64,000 nt of DNA, from assembly GCA_902729315.2 (NCBI GenBank), contig LR746266.1:2986759-3050758 (forward strand), in the 5' to 3' direction. The stretch is from Spirodela intermedia (taxonomy: Eukaryota > Streptophyta > Magnoliopsida > Alismatales > Araceae). Shown piece by piece: positions 47,593 through 58,770 of this stretch. How positions within the stretch are numbered: the first letter of the stretch is position 1; every line of letters starts with the position of its first letter. A program made the translations under genes and the position numbers. The notes under the pieces were generated by a model. The model was not told where the DNA came from. It did no database searches and worked only from the letters and a program-made list of their open reading frames with translations.

Positions 47593-49019
47593 TCTCAGTT
47601 TGTCATTCTTATTCATGTAAAGGGCAAGAAGAATTATTTCTTGATAATGTATTTAGCATACAAAATAGGAAATTAATTACCTAAAGGCCCATGTAAAGTT
47701 TTGCAAGTGGGTTCATTCACATTTGGGATCAATCTAATGATGATGTTGCATAGAATGTGGCTTGTCGTTCAGGAAGACTGATGGATCCTAAAATTTTATC
47801 TTAAAATGGCCATCCAAATATGACCACAATTCAGAAAATCTCTGCCTTCTCATATATATATATATATATATATATATTATTTTATTTTATTTTTTCTAAC
47901 TTGGGCGCTGATGGAGCAGCGTCACCTACCTGCGGCTCGATGGGTCTGTGGAACCGGAGAAGCGCTTTGATATTGTGAAGGCATTCAACTCGGATCCCAC
48001 CATCGATGTCTTGCTGCTCACCACTCACGGCAAGGATTGGGCTATTTAATTTCTCTTCTTCTCTTTGTATTTTTTTGCTTTTTTTCTGATGGGATTGTTC
48101 TGTGTTCTTCGCTGATTTTATATGTTCTCTTCAGTTGGTGGGCTTGGTTTGAACTTGACCTCCGCTGATACGCTGGTCTTCATGGAGCACGACTGGAATC
48201 CCATGAAAGATCATCAGGTTCGAAGATCCTCCTCCCTCCCTCCCTCCCTCCCTCTCTCTCTCTCTCTCTCTCACTCTGATCTCGGCACCTCTTTCAGTTA
48301 CACTCACTATCACGGAGCACCCATCTGTTAAAAGAATCTAAATTTGAATAAACATGTCTTTCTCTCACTTCTCTCTCTCGACCCCCCCTCCCCCTCTCAC
48401 TCTGATCGTACTCAATAACTTGCTGCTCACTCTGATACGCTGGTCCTTCTAATGGGATTCTCTCCTGCTCTTCCCGTTGACAAAATGGATACCATGAGGA
48501 TTCATTCCTTTTGAATGTGTGCGCAGGCGATGGACCGGGCCCACAGGCTGGGTCAGCGGAAGGTGGTCAACGTCCACCGGCTGATCATGCGTGGAACCCT
48601 CGAGGAGAAGGTGATGAGCCTTCAGAGCTTCAAAGTCAACGTCGCCAACGCTGTCATCAATGCTGAGAACGCCAGCCTCAAGACCATGAACACCGACCAG
48701 CTCCTCGACCTCTTCACCCCCCTCTCCGTCACCACCTCCACCACCAAGGCAAAGGTAAAAAACCCTCCTTTTCCCTTCTTTCTTCCTTTGTGGCCGTGGG
48801 TTTGGTTGACTCTTTGGCAAGTCGACGTGGGTTGACTTTGTGGGTGGTGGGCAGTTTGGAGCGGCGGCGGGTGTGGGCCCGGAGATGGAGGAAGTGGGCC
48901 TGAGGCCCGGGAGAAAGGGCCTAAAGGCCGTGCTCAGCGGGCTGGAGGAGCTCTGGGACCAGTCTCAGTACGAAGAAGAGTACAATCTCTCCCACTTCCT
49001 CTCTAAGCTCAACGCTTAA
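25217..49019 (+). CDS. BTAF1: BTAF1/MOT1-type TBP-removing SNF2 ATPase, complete gene of 28 coding exons
   Basis: Inferred exons: 25217-25265, 25642-25736, 26678-26898, 27547-27604, 29736-29817, 31269-31606, 34036-34144, 34217-34799, 35156-35288, 35392-35460, 38109-38320, 39334-39565, 39751-39921, 40022-40447, 40522-40962, 41138-41257, 41335-41817, 43510-44048, 44282-44771, 44876-44944, 45950-46054, 46138-46365, 46448-46711, 46816-46865, 47920-48029, 48135-48217, 48527-48754, 48855-49019. They join in phase to 6153 nt: 2050 aa plus TAA, no internal stop. Residues 1 to ~1450 are HEAT-type helical repeats (for example [36 protein letters not shown]), the TBP-holding half. Residues ~1454-1996 are the SNF2 ATPase; the tail includes [18 protein letters not shown]. 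Family knowledge: BTAF1/Mot1 uses ATP to strip TBP from DNA in the nucleus; the Arabidopsis homologue is RGD3/CHR16. Length and exon order match the plant family. Introns 1 and 25 have non-standard splice sites. The start begins [12 protein letters not shown], as in homologues. Confidence 0.95.
25266..25641 (+). other. BTAF1 intron 1, probable U12-type (minor spliceosome) intron
   Basis: The donor reads A|GTATCCTTC, matching the U12 consensus RTATCCTTY. Close to the acceptor, TTCTTTGAC (25624-25632) matches the U12 branch-site consensus TTCCTTRAY at all but one base. Its adenosine (25631) lies 10 nt before the TACTAG| splice point, within the usual narrow U12 spacing. No other BTAF1 intron I defined has this donor. 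Confidence 0.75.
27605..31268 (+). other. BTAF1 introns 4 and 5 (long, no gene)
   Basis: Intron 4 (27605-29735) and intron 5 (29818-31268) flank the 82-bp exon 29736-29817. Both are AT-rich. Short open frames on both strands have no domain I recognise. The block 28150-29530 is less AT-biased and may be inserted DNA, but I could not assign it. Confidence 0.45.
31607..34035 (+). other. BTAF1 intron 6 with a coding-like island
   Basis: This 2.4-kb intron contains an island at about 32880-33550. Two overlapping plus-strand frames there look protein-like: 32939-33130 (starting [18 protein letters not shown]) and 33030-33548 (172 codons, including [20 protein letters not shown]). The frames switch with no splice sites that I can justify. 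I do not recognise the family; a decayed retrocopy of another gene is possible. The rest of the intron is AT-rich. Confidence 0.4.
35461..38108 (+). other. BTAF1 intron 10 (longest intron), no gene
   Basis: This 2.65-kb intron has ordinary GT and AG ends (CAG|GTAACA ... TTCCAG|). Mixed-composition DNA at about 35700-37620 may be inserted sequence, but no terminal repeats, coding domains or target duplications were found. It separates two consecutive HEAT-coding exons. Confidence 0.5.
41818..43509 (+). other. BTAF1 intron 17 with possible captured gene fragment
   Basis: Inside the 1.7-kb intron, two short coding-like pieces are preceded by acceptor-like AG sites. Near 42139-42180 a frame reads [12 protein letters not shown]. 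Near 42404-42525 a frame reads [16 protein letters not shown] and continues about 25 more codons to a stop. After it comes about 500 bp resembling a 3' UTR. Neither piece belongs to BTAF1, which continues cleanly from 41817 to 43510. I do not know the donor gene. Confidence 0.35.
46866..47919 (+). other. BTAF1 intron 24 with microsatellites
   Basis: A 1-kb intron with a poly-T run near 47461-47482, a (CT)n tract at about 47554-47587 and a (TA)n tract at about 47852-47877 shortly upstream of the acceptor (GGAGCAG|). No coding sequence is seen. Confidence 0.7.
48030..48134 (+). other. BTAF1 intron 25, GC-AG intron
   Basis: To keep the frame into motif V the exon must end CACTCACG, so the intron starts GCAAGG rather than GT. 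The acceptor is TCTTCAG|TTGGTGGG. Joining G+TT gives Val, and the frame continues GGLGLNL as in the family. GC donors are a known minority class of U2 introns. Confidence 0.85.
48218..48526 (+). repeat. BTAF1 intron 26 with (CCCT)n and (CT)n
   Basis: The intron begins CAG|GTTCGAAG. It carries a run of CCCT units followed by (CT)n at about 48231-48272, then further CT-rich DNA. No gene is present. Confidence 0.7.
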
Positions 49020-49330
49020 CACCCCCCCCTTTCTCTCTCCTGTACATCCCTCCTTCCCCCCCATAAATTTTCCTTCTCTCTTTTCTCTCTCTCTCTATCT
49101 CCTTTCTTATCGCTCTATCTTTTTCTCGCTCTCCTTTGCGCTGGTTCGGGTTTCCCCATCTTGTAAATGCCTGACGGGCTCCCCACCATTGGATTGGGAT
49201 TGGATGGATGGATAGCGCAGCTTTTGGGAGAGGAGAGAGATAGGAGAGGTGGGAGGTGAGGTCTGTTGTACACGCGGCGGCCCTTCTTGGCCTACTTAAA
49301 TCCATTATGGCCTCCTAATCCTCTCCTCCC
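49020..49330 (+). other. BTAF1 3' UTR / downstream CT-rich flank
   Basis: After the TAA the sequence is C- and CT-rich, then GC-balanced to about 49320. No perfect AATAAA was found; ATAAAT near 49062 is a possible variant signal. The downstream boundary is uncertain. Confidence 0.4.
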
Positions 49331-50918
49331 ATTCTCTCTCTCTCCCTCTCTCTCTATTGAAGCCAAAAGATGCACTGGAGGAAGACAACATTGTTGCTAC
49401 TCATTGGAGGTCCCATGACAGGGAAGTGGATAGGAGCACCTTCACTATGTGGTGGTAGTGGGGGTGGGGTGGGACAGCTATGGCTCCTCATAACATAAGT
49501 AGACTCTCCTTAACTAAGAGTAACCTATCTTCCTCCCTAATCAAGCCTATTGATACTCCCATAGGCTTTCATTATATCCACATTCCTAACATAGAGCTTT
49601 CCCACTAGTCCATTAACTTATTTGTAACACTACTATAGCCCTAATATATTTAGAAGGGCATATTTAGAATTTCATACCTTTAAATGTCTTTTTTGTAACA
49701 CTAATATAGCCCTAACCCTATCAGGCAAACTTTTGATGAATTAGGTCATTTTTCCACTTTACATTCTTCCACGATGTGCTGCCCTAACAGGTCACATGCT
49801 CGTCTTGCCGCTGCCCTAATGGGCCACGGGCTTGTCTTGCCACTACGCTAATGGGCTATGGGCTCGTCAGGCTTCTCTTGCCACCACCCAAACAAGATGT
49901 GGTCTTGTCTTGTCACTATCTCGACAGGCTACAAATTCATCCCACTACTGCCCAATGGAATGGGTTGTTGATTCATCTCTCAACCGCTTTAATAGGTTTG
50001 AGATTTACCTCACCATCATCTTGCATCATTGTAGCTCTGATTTGATGCTGCCATCATCCTCTTCACCTTGATTCTCAAACGGTTCATCACTCTTCATTCC
50101 TTACATCAAACTGCACTATGTCTTGCAATGTCTCCATGCATCCATCCCTCATATATCTCCACACTTTGCCATGATGTAGTGCATGTCATGCTGTTGAACA
50201 TCAAGGTTTCTAAGAGGCTCTTTTAAACCTAACATTGTACTAACAATGGTGTTCGTGCATAGGTTTCATAGCTTTGTGCACACAACATGTGCACATGTCA
50301 TGCATTTAACGATTGAGGTTCATCACCAGTCATTGATGAACCTCAATATGGTTTGTAGATGCTGCCAACGAATGCCACCTATTTTCATATTTGAGTCACT
50401 TGTGTCCCACATCTACTACAATGTGTTCTTTTGCACTCACACATGCTCTTGAATGCAGTAGCATGCTATGCCATGCTAGGGCTTATGAGCATGTGTGTGC
50501 ACTTGCATCTTATGATGTTAGTAACTGACGTTTCATCAATGCCAAAACCTCTCTTACGTGTTGATGGCATCATAGGTAGATTCCATCTCATCTGTAGAAA
50601 CTGCACTCACCCTTTGAACATGATAGGATCCCACTACTGACCTATAGAAGATGTAAGAAAGGAGCATGTGAAAGAGATTATAAATATGTCACGAGAAGAT
50701 GGCATTTAGGGTGACAAAGTGGTATTTTGGAGAGGTGGGGAACCCTCTCGAATATTTATTCGTTACTTTTCTCTTCTTCTCCATTTTTGTCTTTGTATTT
50801 GAGAAAATTGTCCTCGTTGTTTTGTCTCTCGTCATTGGCGAGAGTTTGTGAGTTCAATACAATGTGTTTTTTTCTACTGTTTGGTCAATATTTGATTCTA
50901 CCATAGAGGGTCATATCA
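49331..50918 (+). mobile_element. Intergenic DNA and putative 5' LTR of a Ty3/gypsy relic
   Basis: The segment ends in TCATATCA directly before an initiator-Met-type primer-binding site, so its right part should be the 5' LTR. A TATA-like ATTATAAATA lies near 50678. The left LTR boundary was not found. It includes a degenerate short repeat array (49779-49960). Its open frames are short and have no recognisable domain. Confidence 0.4.
49779..49960. repeat. Degenerate repeat array, unit about 35 bp
   Basis: Four to five units of the form GCCCTAATGGGCCACGGGCT followed by TGTCTTGCCAC, increasingly diverged toward the right. It lies in the presumed LTR. Confidence 0.5.
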
Positions 50919-50932
50919 TTGAAATCAGAGCT
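50919..50932 (+). other. Possible primer-binding site, initiator Met-tRNA type
   Basis: TTGAAATCAGAGCT follows a CA that could end an LTR. Initiator-Met primer-binding sites read TGGTATCAGAGC; the last eight bases match. A gag-like relic begins shortly downstream. Confidence 0.4.
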
Positions 50933-50939
50933 GCAATCT

Positions 50940-51912
50940 TGTGACGATAGGCATAATGGTGCCAAAGATATCAGATGGACATTTCAAAACCCTAAAAGTA
51001 GACAATGAGAAGCTTCGAGTATACCAAAGAAGGATGGTCGAAGACATGTAGAAAGTGAGGAATCCATGGATTTGATGCATCAACTCTTACAAAACATGCA
51101 ATAATTCTAACTGATGGTATGTACGAGATTGGAGGCCTTGGACAAATAGAAATATCTCACTCTCCAATTGACATCAAGCTGCCAACCAAAACAATTGGAA
51201 TCATGACACAAGGTACAACCTCCCCACCATCCTTAATAATATATTCCAAATGAAGCTACATTTGGTCATACAATCATTCAGTACACCTAAAAAAGGGAAA
51301 TACCAATACTCCAGAGAGAAAATTTTGAGGACTAGTTAAGATGTACTGAGAGGTTCTTCATACTAAACAAAGTATAAGAATAAGACCAACTAGAAATGAC
51401 AATGATGAAGTTCGAATGGTCTAGTGTTAGAGTGGTACTTATGGAAAGATAAAAGATATCCTTTCTACAATTAGTAGGACTTTCAAATGTAATTGAGAAA
51501 ATACTTTGACACTGTGATAGAGAGAAACACATTCTACAAATTCTTGAATCTCCAATAGGATCAATTAGTCTAAGAATATCAAGCTGAGTAGAGCATCTTT
51601 CTACTTATCTATTGAAACTCTAAGATGTGGTAATGGAGAATACTTATATGAAGGGCCTAAAACCAGAAGTTTAGGTAGAGTTAGCCCACATGACCCTAGT
51701 GGAAACTAATGGAAATTATGGATGCATCAATATAGGAGGAACAAGACATTCATACTTTTTGAGAAGCTTGGGACAATCATTTACCCAAATGTTTCCAGCA
51801 AAGTAACTTTACTTCTAATAAGCCTACTGATAACCATTTACTTACATTATATAGTGAACAAGAGAAGACTAAGCACCTAACGTCCCTCATAGAATAGAAG
51901 TCCAAGGGTAAT
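50940..51912 (+). pseudogene. Gag relic of the plus-strand Ty3/gypsy element (left part)
   Basis: The translation is riddled with stops but keeps gag-like words, notably ENTYMKGLKPEV followed by VELAHMTLVE near 51635-51710, as in chromovirus-type gag (the GLKPE..AE motif). It is interrupted at 51912 by the insertion of the outer LTR and continues at 55161. Confidence 0.55.
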
Positions 51913-54900
51913 TGACATGACATAGTTGTTGTATATTAAATTACGTAAATTTAAAATTTATAAAACTAAAAAATATCAATTTTTAAATATTTAGAAGTAT
52001 TTTTGAACAAATCTATTAGTTATAATTCAATAAAACTTTCAAAAATAATAGTAATTTCTAGATTGATCATAGAGATGTAATATAATATCAAGTACTTTTT
52101 CAAAATTTTCCTCAAAGAATATGAGTTTTTATGAATTTTATACTAAGAAATAAAAATAAAATATATTTCAAATTCGTGAAAAAGAAAAATAAGGGTGTAG
52201 ATATTAAGATGACGTCAGTGGCCGATGAACGCAAATCAGATGGAAACAAAGTTCCGTTCGGCGATTCTTAAGTGATTACAGATGATTTAATTGATCAAAT
52301 TAAGATATGTAAAAGTCAGAAGAATTGTAGTTGAATGAAGTATAGCTTGGTAAATTTAAATCACACAAATTATCACTAAATAAAGTAGAAATTAAGTTGA
52401 AAGTACGAAAATAGAGTTCTGGCATTATGGCGACGATGTATTGACGATGCACTAGAATCCTAAGCGTTTGGGAGGATCGTCATGTAGTGTCCATAGCCTC
52501 GAAGGCTCTCCTTGGACAAGGACGACGTGGGCAATCTCTAGATCTCCTTGCAAAGACTAGAGATCAATGAAATGAGACGTTGAATCGTCTCCAACGGCTG
52601 TCACCTGGCGGAGTAAAAAAACAATAATTTTGTGACTCTCTAGCGGCTGTCACCCGACAGAGAGGAGCTGGATGGAGGTAGGACGTGTGTGACATGACTT
52701 AGTCATCGTATAGTAAATCACGTAAATTTAAAATTTATAAAACTAGAAAATATGAATTTTCGGATATTCAGAAGTATTTCTAAACAAATATATCAAGTAT
52801 AATTCAATAAAACTTCCAAAAATAGCAGTAATTTTCCAAGTCGATCATAGGGATGTAATATAATATATGGTAATTATTCAGAATTTTTCTCAAAGAATAC
52901 TATTTTCTATGAATTTTATACTAGGAAATGAAAAAGAAATATATTTAAAATTCACAAAAAAGAGAAATAAGGGTGCAGATGTTAGGATGATGTTAGCGCT
53001 CGGCGAACACAAATCGAGCAAAAATAGAGTTCCGCTCGGTGATTCTTATGTAAGCAATTACAAACGATTTAATTGATCGAATTAAGATTTGTAAAAGCCA
53101 GAAGAATCGTAATGGAATGAAGTATATCTTGGTAAATTTAAAATCAATAAATTATCACTAAATGAAACAAAAATTAAGTTGAAGGAAAATAGAGTTTCGG
53201 CGTCGTGACGGTGATGTGTCGGCAATGCACCGGAATCCTAAGCATTCGGGAGGATAGTCATGCAATGTCCACGGCCTCAAAGGCTCTCCTTGGACAAGGA
53301 TGATGTGGGCAATCTCTAGATCTCCTTGCAAAGTTTAGAGATCAATAAAATGAGTCGTCAAATCGTCTCTAACGACTGTCACCTGGCAGAGTGAAAAAAC
53401 AGTGACTTTGCGGCTCTCCGGTGGCTGTCACCCGACGGAGAGGAGCTGGATAGAGGTGGGGCGCATGCCAGGGAGCTTCATCCTCAGGTCTGCACAACAA
53501 GAGGAGGCTCTTCATTGCATCCGGTACACTCTCAAGAGGTGACGACTCATCTCCCGATGGATCGTCCTCTTCCCGACGACGACTTGTTCGTCGATCAATC
53601 GGAGATGCTTTACTCTATGGATTCACAATCCTTTTATTGCGAATCATTCAACAATTTTAGTAACAATGCTTCACGAGTCGCATTGACGAGATTTTCGCCG
53701 ATGATCTAGCGATTCTGGTTGCTTAATCCTTCACCGGCGATCTGCAGGAAAGTCGCGATAATCAGATAAAAAATATGAGTTTTGGCTTTGAGAGGATTCG
53801 AACTCGTGCCGGTTGCCTGCCCTTTCTAGGAAGGTGACGCGGGTTTAGTCCCACATCGCTTGTGCAGCAAAGTGTCTGGTGAATATATTACATTTCTGAT
53901 CAAGTCCCCTTCTCGCGCGTGTACGACCACTCTTTGCCCCATAGTTGGCTAGCCACCGGTGACGTGGAAGGGGGGTGGAGCACACGTGCCCCTATCGGTC
54001 CAAGCCGCTTGAGCCCCTGCTCACGGCTACTCCTGACTGCGCTTCCAACCCGCTAGCAGGCCTGGCTAGCCGGCAGGTCTCCCTCATTTTGTTTTATTTT
54101 TATTTTTATCTCTTTTTCTTCATTTATCTCAAAAGTAAGACTATAAAAATCATATAAATTTGTATAAAATCACATAATTACCCAAAAAATCACATTAATC
54201 AATTGAAAACCACTTTTCACACTTTAACACAAATATAAGTCTATTTATCATGAGTTAAGACTAAAACTATATTATTTACTAATTATTAACTCATGATAAT
54301 GAAGACTATCAGTGTGTCAAGAAGCTTCATCCTTAGGTTTGTGTAGCAAGAGTAGGCTCTTCATCACATCTGGTACACTCTCGGTGAATCGTACTTTTCC
54401 CAATGACGGCTTGTTCGTCAATCAATCAGGTATGATTTACTCGATGAATTCGTGATCATTTTATTGCGAATCATTCAATAATTTTAGTAACAATACTCCG
54501 TGAATTACGTTGACAAGATTTTCACTGATGATCTAGTGATTCTGGCAGCTTAATCCTTCACCGGCGATCTACAAGAAAGTCACAATAATTAGATAAAAAT
54601 ACGAGTTTGGCTTTAAGAGGATTTGAATCCACATTGGTTGCTCGCCTTCGAAGCCTTTCAAGGAAATGTATGATGTGGGTTTAGTCCCACATTACTTGTG
54701 TGACAAAGTTTTGGGCGAATATATAGTAATATCACATTTGCAAGTAATGAGTCATTTTCTTCTGCGTATATGACCACTTTTTACCCCACAGCCGATTGGC
54801 CACCAGTGACATGGAAGGGGAGTGGTGCACGTGTGCCCCCATTGGTCCTAGCTGCTCAAGCCCTTACTCACGGCTCCCCCTAATTGTGCTTCCGACTTAC

Positions 54901-55160
54901 TTGCGGGTCTGATTGGTAGGGGGGTTCCACCCTTTTGCTATTTTTTTATTTCAATTTTATTTTTCTTCATTTATCTCAAAAATAGGACTATAAAAACCAT
55001 AGAAAATCATAGAAAATCAGATAATTAGCCAAAAAAATCACATTAATCAATTAAAAACTATTTTTCACATTTTAATATAAATATAAGTCTATTTATCATG
55101 AGTTAAGGCTTAACCTATATTATTTATTGATTGTTAACTCATGATAATGAAGAGTTATCA
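51913..55160 (-). mobile_element. Outer solo LTR, split by a second LTR
   Basis: The left part (51913-52689) starts TGACATGACATAG on the plus strand; the right part (54317-55160) ends GAGTTATCA. Without the inner LTR and its duplicated 5 bp it is about 1621 bp, the family's normal size. Flanks GTAAT (51908-51912) and GCAAT (55161-55165) form a 5-bp target-site duplication with one mismatch. It inserted into the gypsy relic between its gag and protease regions. Confidence 0.88.
52690..54311 (-). mobile_element. Inner solo LTR inserted in the outer LTR
   Basis: It is 1622 bp, from TGACATGACTTAG to GACTATCA on the plus strand. It is flanked by a perfect 5-bp target-site duplication GTGTG (52685-52689 and 54312-54316). 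On both sides the interrupted outer LTR continues exactly where the other family members predict (the GGAGGTAGGACGTGTG and TCAAGAAGCTTCATCC context). It is the same family and orientation as the outer copy. Its B-box-like motif at 53794-53804 (minus) has one change. Confidence 0.92.
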
Positions 55161-58100
55161 GCAATCCTCCACAGCAAGTGATAAAGAGTGACAATAGGTA
55201 CCAGAAATATATCATGTTGACTAATGCGGAGTACTAGAGCCACTATGAAAAGGATTTCACTATCATTGCGAGGAAAAGGTCAGCCCAAGACACTGTTGTA
55301 AAAAATAACTACAAATTTTAATTATTCATGAAGATGACCAAAGAACTTTTGAGGATGTATTATATGATTTCAGGGATGAAGAGTCTCAACTAGAAAAAGG
55401 AGGAATACTATTCACAACACAAGTCTCCTTAAATTCGGTGGTAGGACTCAGCACAAGCAAGAACCATAAAGATGGAAGAGACACTGTGAGGACAAGTGAT
55501 TACCATCCTAATTGATTCAAGTGTGATACATAATTTCATATGTTCATAGATATGTGCACACCTCAATATACCTTACATAGAAATGAGTTATGAAATCCTC
55601 ATGAGAAATGGAGAGGCCATCTAACAAAATCTACAAGAATATTTTTCTAAAGACTTGGACATCACTAAAGACTTCTTACCACTCACATTAGGGAACACTG
55701 ATGTGACACTAGGAATGCAATGACTTAACTCAACGAGATGGATGCATGTGAATTTGGAGAAATTAACTATGAAGTTTGTAGTAAATGACATGGTGAAAGT
55801 CCTTGGAGGAGATTCAAAATTGTCCAAATCAGAACTCTCACTAAAGATGCTACAAAAAACCATTAGCAAATAGCCACCAATCTACTTGAAGTTATATTAG
55901 GTGCAATTTGAACAAGAATTAGTAACTACCACCAAGGCCACTAGGATTGAATCCAAATCTAAATAATTATTTTCATCTATTTTTTCCCCCATAGTTAGAT
56001 TACTCATAGAGTGTGAGTGGATCATTTCATCAATATTGTTCTAGGTAGTAGACTGGTGAATCTACACCCATATCATTATTCTTACTTCCTAAATGATGAA
56101 ATTGAGAAGTTGGTACAAGAACTCCTATCAACAAGATTTATCCAACCCTCATAAAGCCCTTATACAAGTCTTATTTTGTTGGTGAAGAAAAAAGACGGGA
56201 GATGGCAATTCTATGTAGACTATTGTGCACTAAGCAAGGTAATAATCCCCAATAGATATCCTATACCTATTGTGGATGAGTTTAACAATGAGTTGCAAGG
56301 TATGAGTATTTTCTCTAAGTTGAATTTAAAGTCAAGATATTGTCAAATTCATATGAAGGCCCCATATGTCCCAAAGACAACATGTAAAACCCATGATGGA
56401 CATTATGAATTCGTCGTCATGCCTTTTGTCTCTCTAATATACTGACTACTTTTCAATGACTTATTAACGAGCTATTCCGACCTTTTCTAAGAAAATTTGT
56501 ACTCATATTTTTTGGTGATCTCTTAGTTTACAGCCAAAATCTACAAAATCACAAGAAACATTTGACATAGATCTTTATTATCCTATCTAAGAACAACCTC
56601 TATATTAATGTCAATAAATGTTAATTTGCTCAACCTTATATTGAATATCTAGGCCACTGAATTTTTATTGAAGGCATGACAAGAGACAAATGAAAGATCT
56701 TAGCCATGTTTAATTGGCTGCCTCTAAAGAATATTAAAGAGCTCAGGGGATTTTTGGGTCTCATGGGTTATTTTAGGAAATTCATGGTCAACTATGCCTC
56801 AATCACCTGGCTCCTAACTTGATTACTCAAGAAGACTCTTATACATGGAGTCTATCTTCTCAAGCATCATTCCTCCAACTCAAAGAGTTAATAACTTCTA
56901 CACCTATTCTTGCTTTACTAGATTTTTCATTACCTTCTGTTCTTGAAATAGATGCATCTAGTCATAGAGTAGGTGGGATACTAATGCAAATAGAAAGTCT
57001 AATGGCTTTTCAAAATCAAGTTCTTTCATATAACACCAACTCAAATCAGCTTACAAAAAGAAACTTATCACTATTGTCAAAGTAGTGGACAAATGGCAAC
57101 ACTATTTAATTCATAGTCATTTCTTCATCCAAATGGATCAATATAGTCTAAGATATCTTATTGAACAATAGTATGTTTATCTCCAATATCACAAATGACT
57201 CATCAAATTGTTGGGATTCAATTTTATTATCAAATATAAAGAGGGACAACTTAATACTATGCTGACACCTTATCCCAAGCACCTCACATGGGGGACCTAA
57301 GGATGACTTCAGCCTTCCAACCCTATCTATTGGATCTTGCAATTGTCTAGTAAAAAGTCTCTCAAGATGCCACACTCTATCATATTGTGGAATTATTAAC
57401 CAAGGGGTTAGAAGTACTCCATTTCTCTTTACACCAAAATAAGTTGGTATTACCATCTGATTCATCCTTAATACCATTGCTACTAAGAGATGCTTATGAT
57501 TCATCAATCAGAGGCCACATGAGATTTTTGCACTTATATAAGATACTCACCCAGCACATCTTTTGAAAGGACATGAAAAGGATCATTAAAGAATACGTGG
57601 AGAATTGTCAAGTATGTTAAAGGAACAAAATTTCATCTCTCCTGTAGGTTTATTGCAGTTGTTGTCCATCCATCATCAAGTATGGGGAGACCTTTCTATG
57701 TACTTCATAGAAGGCCTACTTAAATCCAAAGAGTTTGATACTATATTGGTCATGGTGGATCGTCTTAGTAAGTACATCTACTTCATCCTATTAAAATATC
57801 TATTTTCAACACCATAGGTGGCGCAGGCCTTTGCAAAAGAAGTGGTCCGTCTACATGGCCTGCCTAAATCCCTTGTTTTTTATCATGACAAAGTATTCAC
57901 TACTAATTTCTAGTGCAAACTATGCTAATTGTAAGGGATTCAACTCTGAATGTCATGATCATATCACCCTCAAACTGATGGGTAAACTAAGTTAGTAAAC
58001 CAATCTTTAGAATTTTATTTAGGGTGTTTTGTGTCAAATCAACCAAGGGACTAGTAGTCTTGGCTACATTTGACATAATTATCCTATAACATTGCATAAC

Positions 58101-58217
58101 ACTTCTCTATTAAAACTACTCCATATAAAGTAGTCTATGATCATGATACATTGACTATCATCAATTATGGGCCTTTTCCTTCTCTAATCTCTATTATGAA
58201 GTAGCAATTACTAGAGC
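55161..58217 (+). pseudogene. Protease-RT-RNase H-integrase relic of the plus-strand Ty3/gypsy element
   Basis: In order: a protease-like ILIDSSVIHNFI near 55497-55535, where the catalytic DSG has become DSS; a chromovirus-type TLGMQ.LN block near 55707-55730; a reverse transcriptase frame at 56176-56445 (LVKKKDGRWQF, NRYPIPIVDE); and an RT active-site segment near 56505-56540 reading FFGDLLVYSQNLQNHK, where the first catalytic Asp is Gly. RNase H is at 56819-57085 (EIDASSHRVGGILMQ). The integrase core is at 57605-57900 (VWGDLSMYFIEG, ILVMVDRLSKY, GLPKSL..YHDKVF). Stops and frameshifts separate these. The order fits Ty3/gypsy chromoviruses; the exact lineage is inference. Confidence 0.82.
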
Positions 58218-58535
58218 GAAAGATAGAAATAAGGGTGCAGACGTCATGATAATGTTAACTTCCTTAGGAATGCAATTCAAGCGAAAATAGAGTTCCACTT
58301 GATGATTCTTACGTAACCGATTATAGACGAGTTAATGAGTCAAATTAAGATTTGTAAAAGTCAGAAGAATCGTAATTAAATGAAGAAGATTTTAGCAACT
58401 TGAAATCACGCAAAGTATCACTAAATTAAGCAAAAATTAAGTTGAGAATAGGAAAGAAAGATTTTTGACCTCGCAACAATGATCATCAGAATTCTGTATG
58501 TTCGGGATGACTATCGTGTGATGTTTTCAGGGGCA
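58218..58535 (-). mobile_element. Fragment of the Athila-like LTR family
   Basis: AAATAAGGGTGCAGACGTCA and the following ~300 bp match the part of the LTR seen from about 9137 onward in the 8860-10478 copy (plus-strand reading). Both LTR ends are missing. It directly abuts the end of the gypsy relic, so a deletion or insertion junction lies near 58218. Confidence 0.65.
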
Positions 58536-58750
58536 TCAATAGTTTAATCAAATAGCCAAATGTATATGAGGAGATTAATCCCATAAAATTCTAAAAAATA
58601 TTTGAAATATTACTATATCTGAAATATGTTAAAAATTATCTTTATTAATATAAACAACACATTAATAATATCATAGAAATATGAAATTAACCAAGTTAAG
58701 GTGTGTTCCAACACATTATTCATGTGCTATCACACCCCCCAACTCCTCTC

Positions 58751-58770
58751 ATTGCTAGTCCCTTAGCAAT
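58751..58770 (-). other. Inverted repeat identical to that at 4561-4580
   Basis: ATTGCTA GTCCCT TAGCAAT, 10-28 bp from a G-rich polypurine tract on the minus strand. Identity with the other copy in otherwise diverged DNA suggests a conserved retrotransposon signal. Confidence 0.6.

Larger units (their letters stand above)
44282..48754 (+). other. BTAF1: BTAF1 SNF2/helicase core (exons 19-27)
   Basis: All catalytic motifs are present and unmutated. Motif I is DDMGLGKT (residues 1477-1484), motif II DEGH (1584-1587), motif III LSGTPIQ (1611-1617), motif V GGLGLNL (1894-1900) and motif [10 protein letters not shown] (1923-1930). DEGH rather than DEAH is the form seen in BTAF1/Mot1 relatives. 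Exon 19 alone holds motifs I-III. Motif V begins exactly after the GC-AG intron at 48030-48134. The core reads as functional. Confidence 0.93.
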
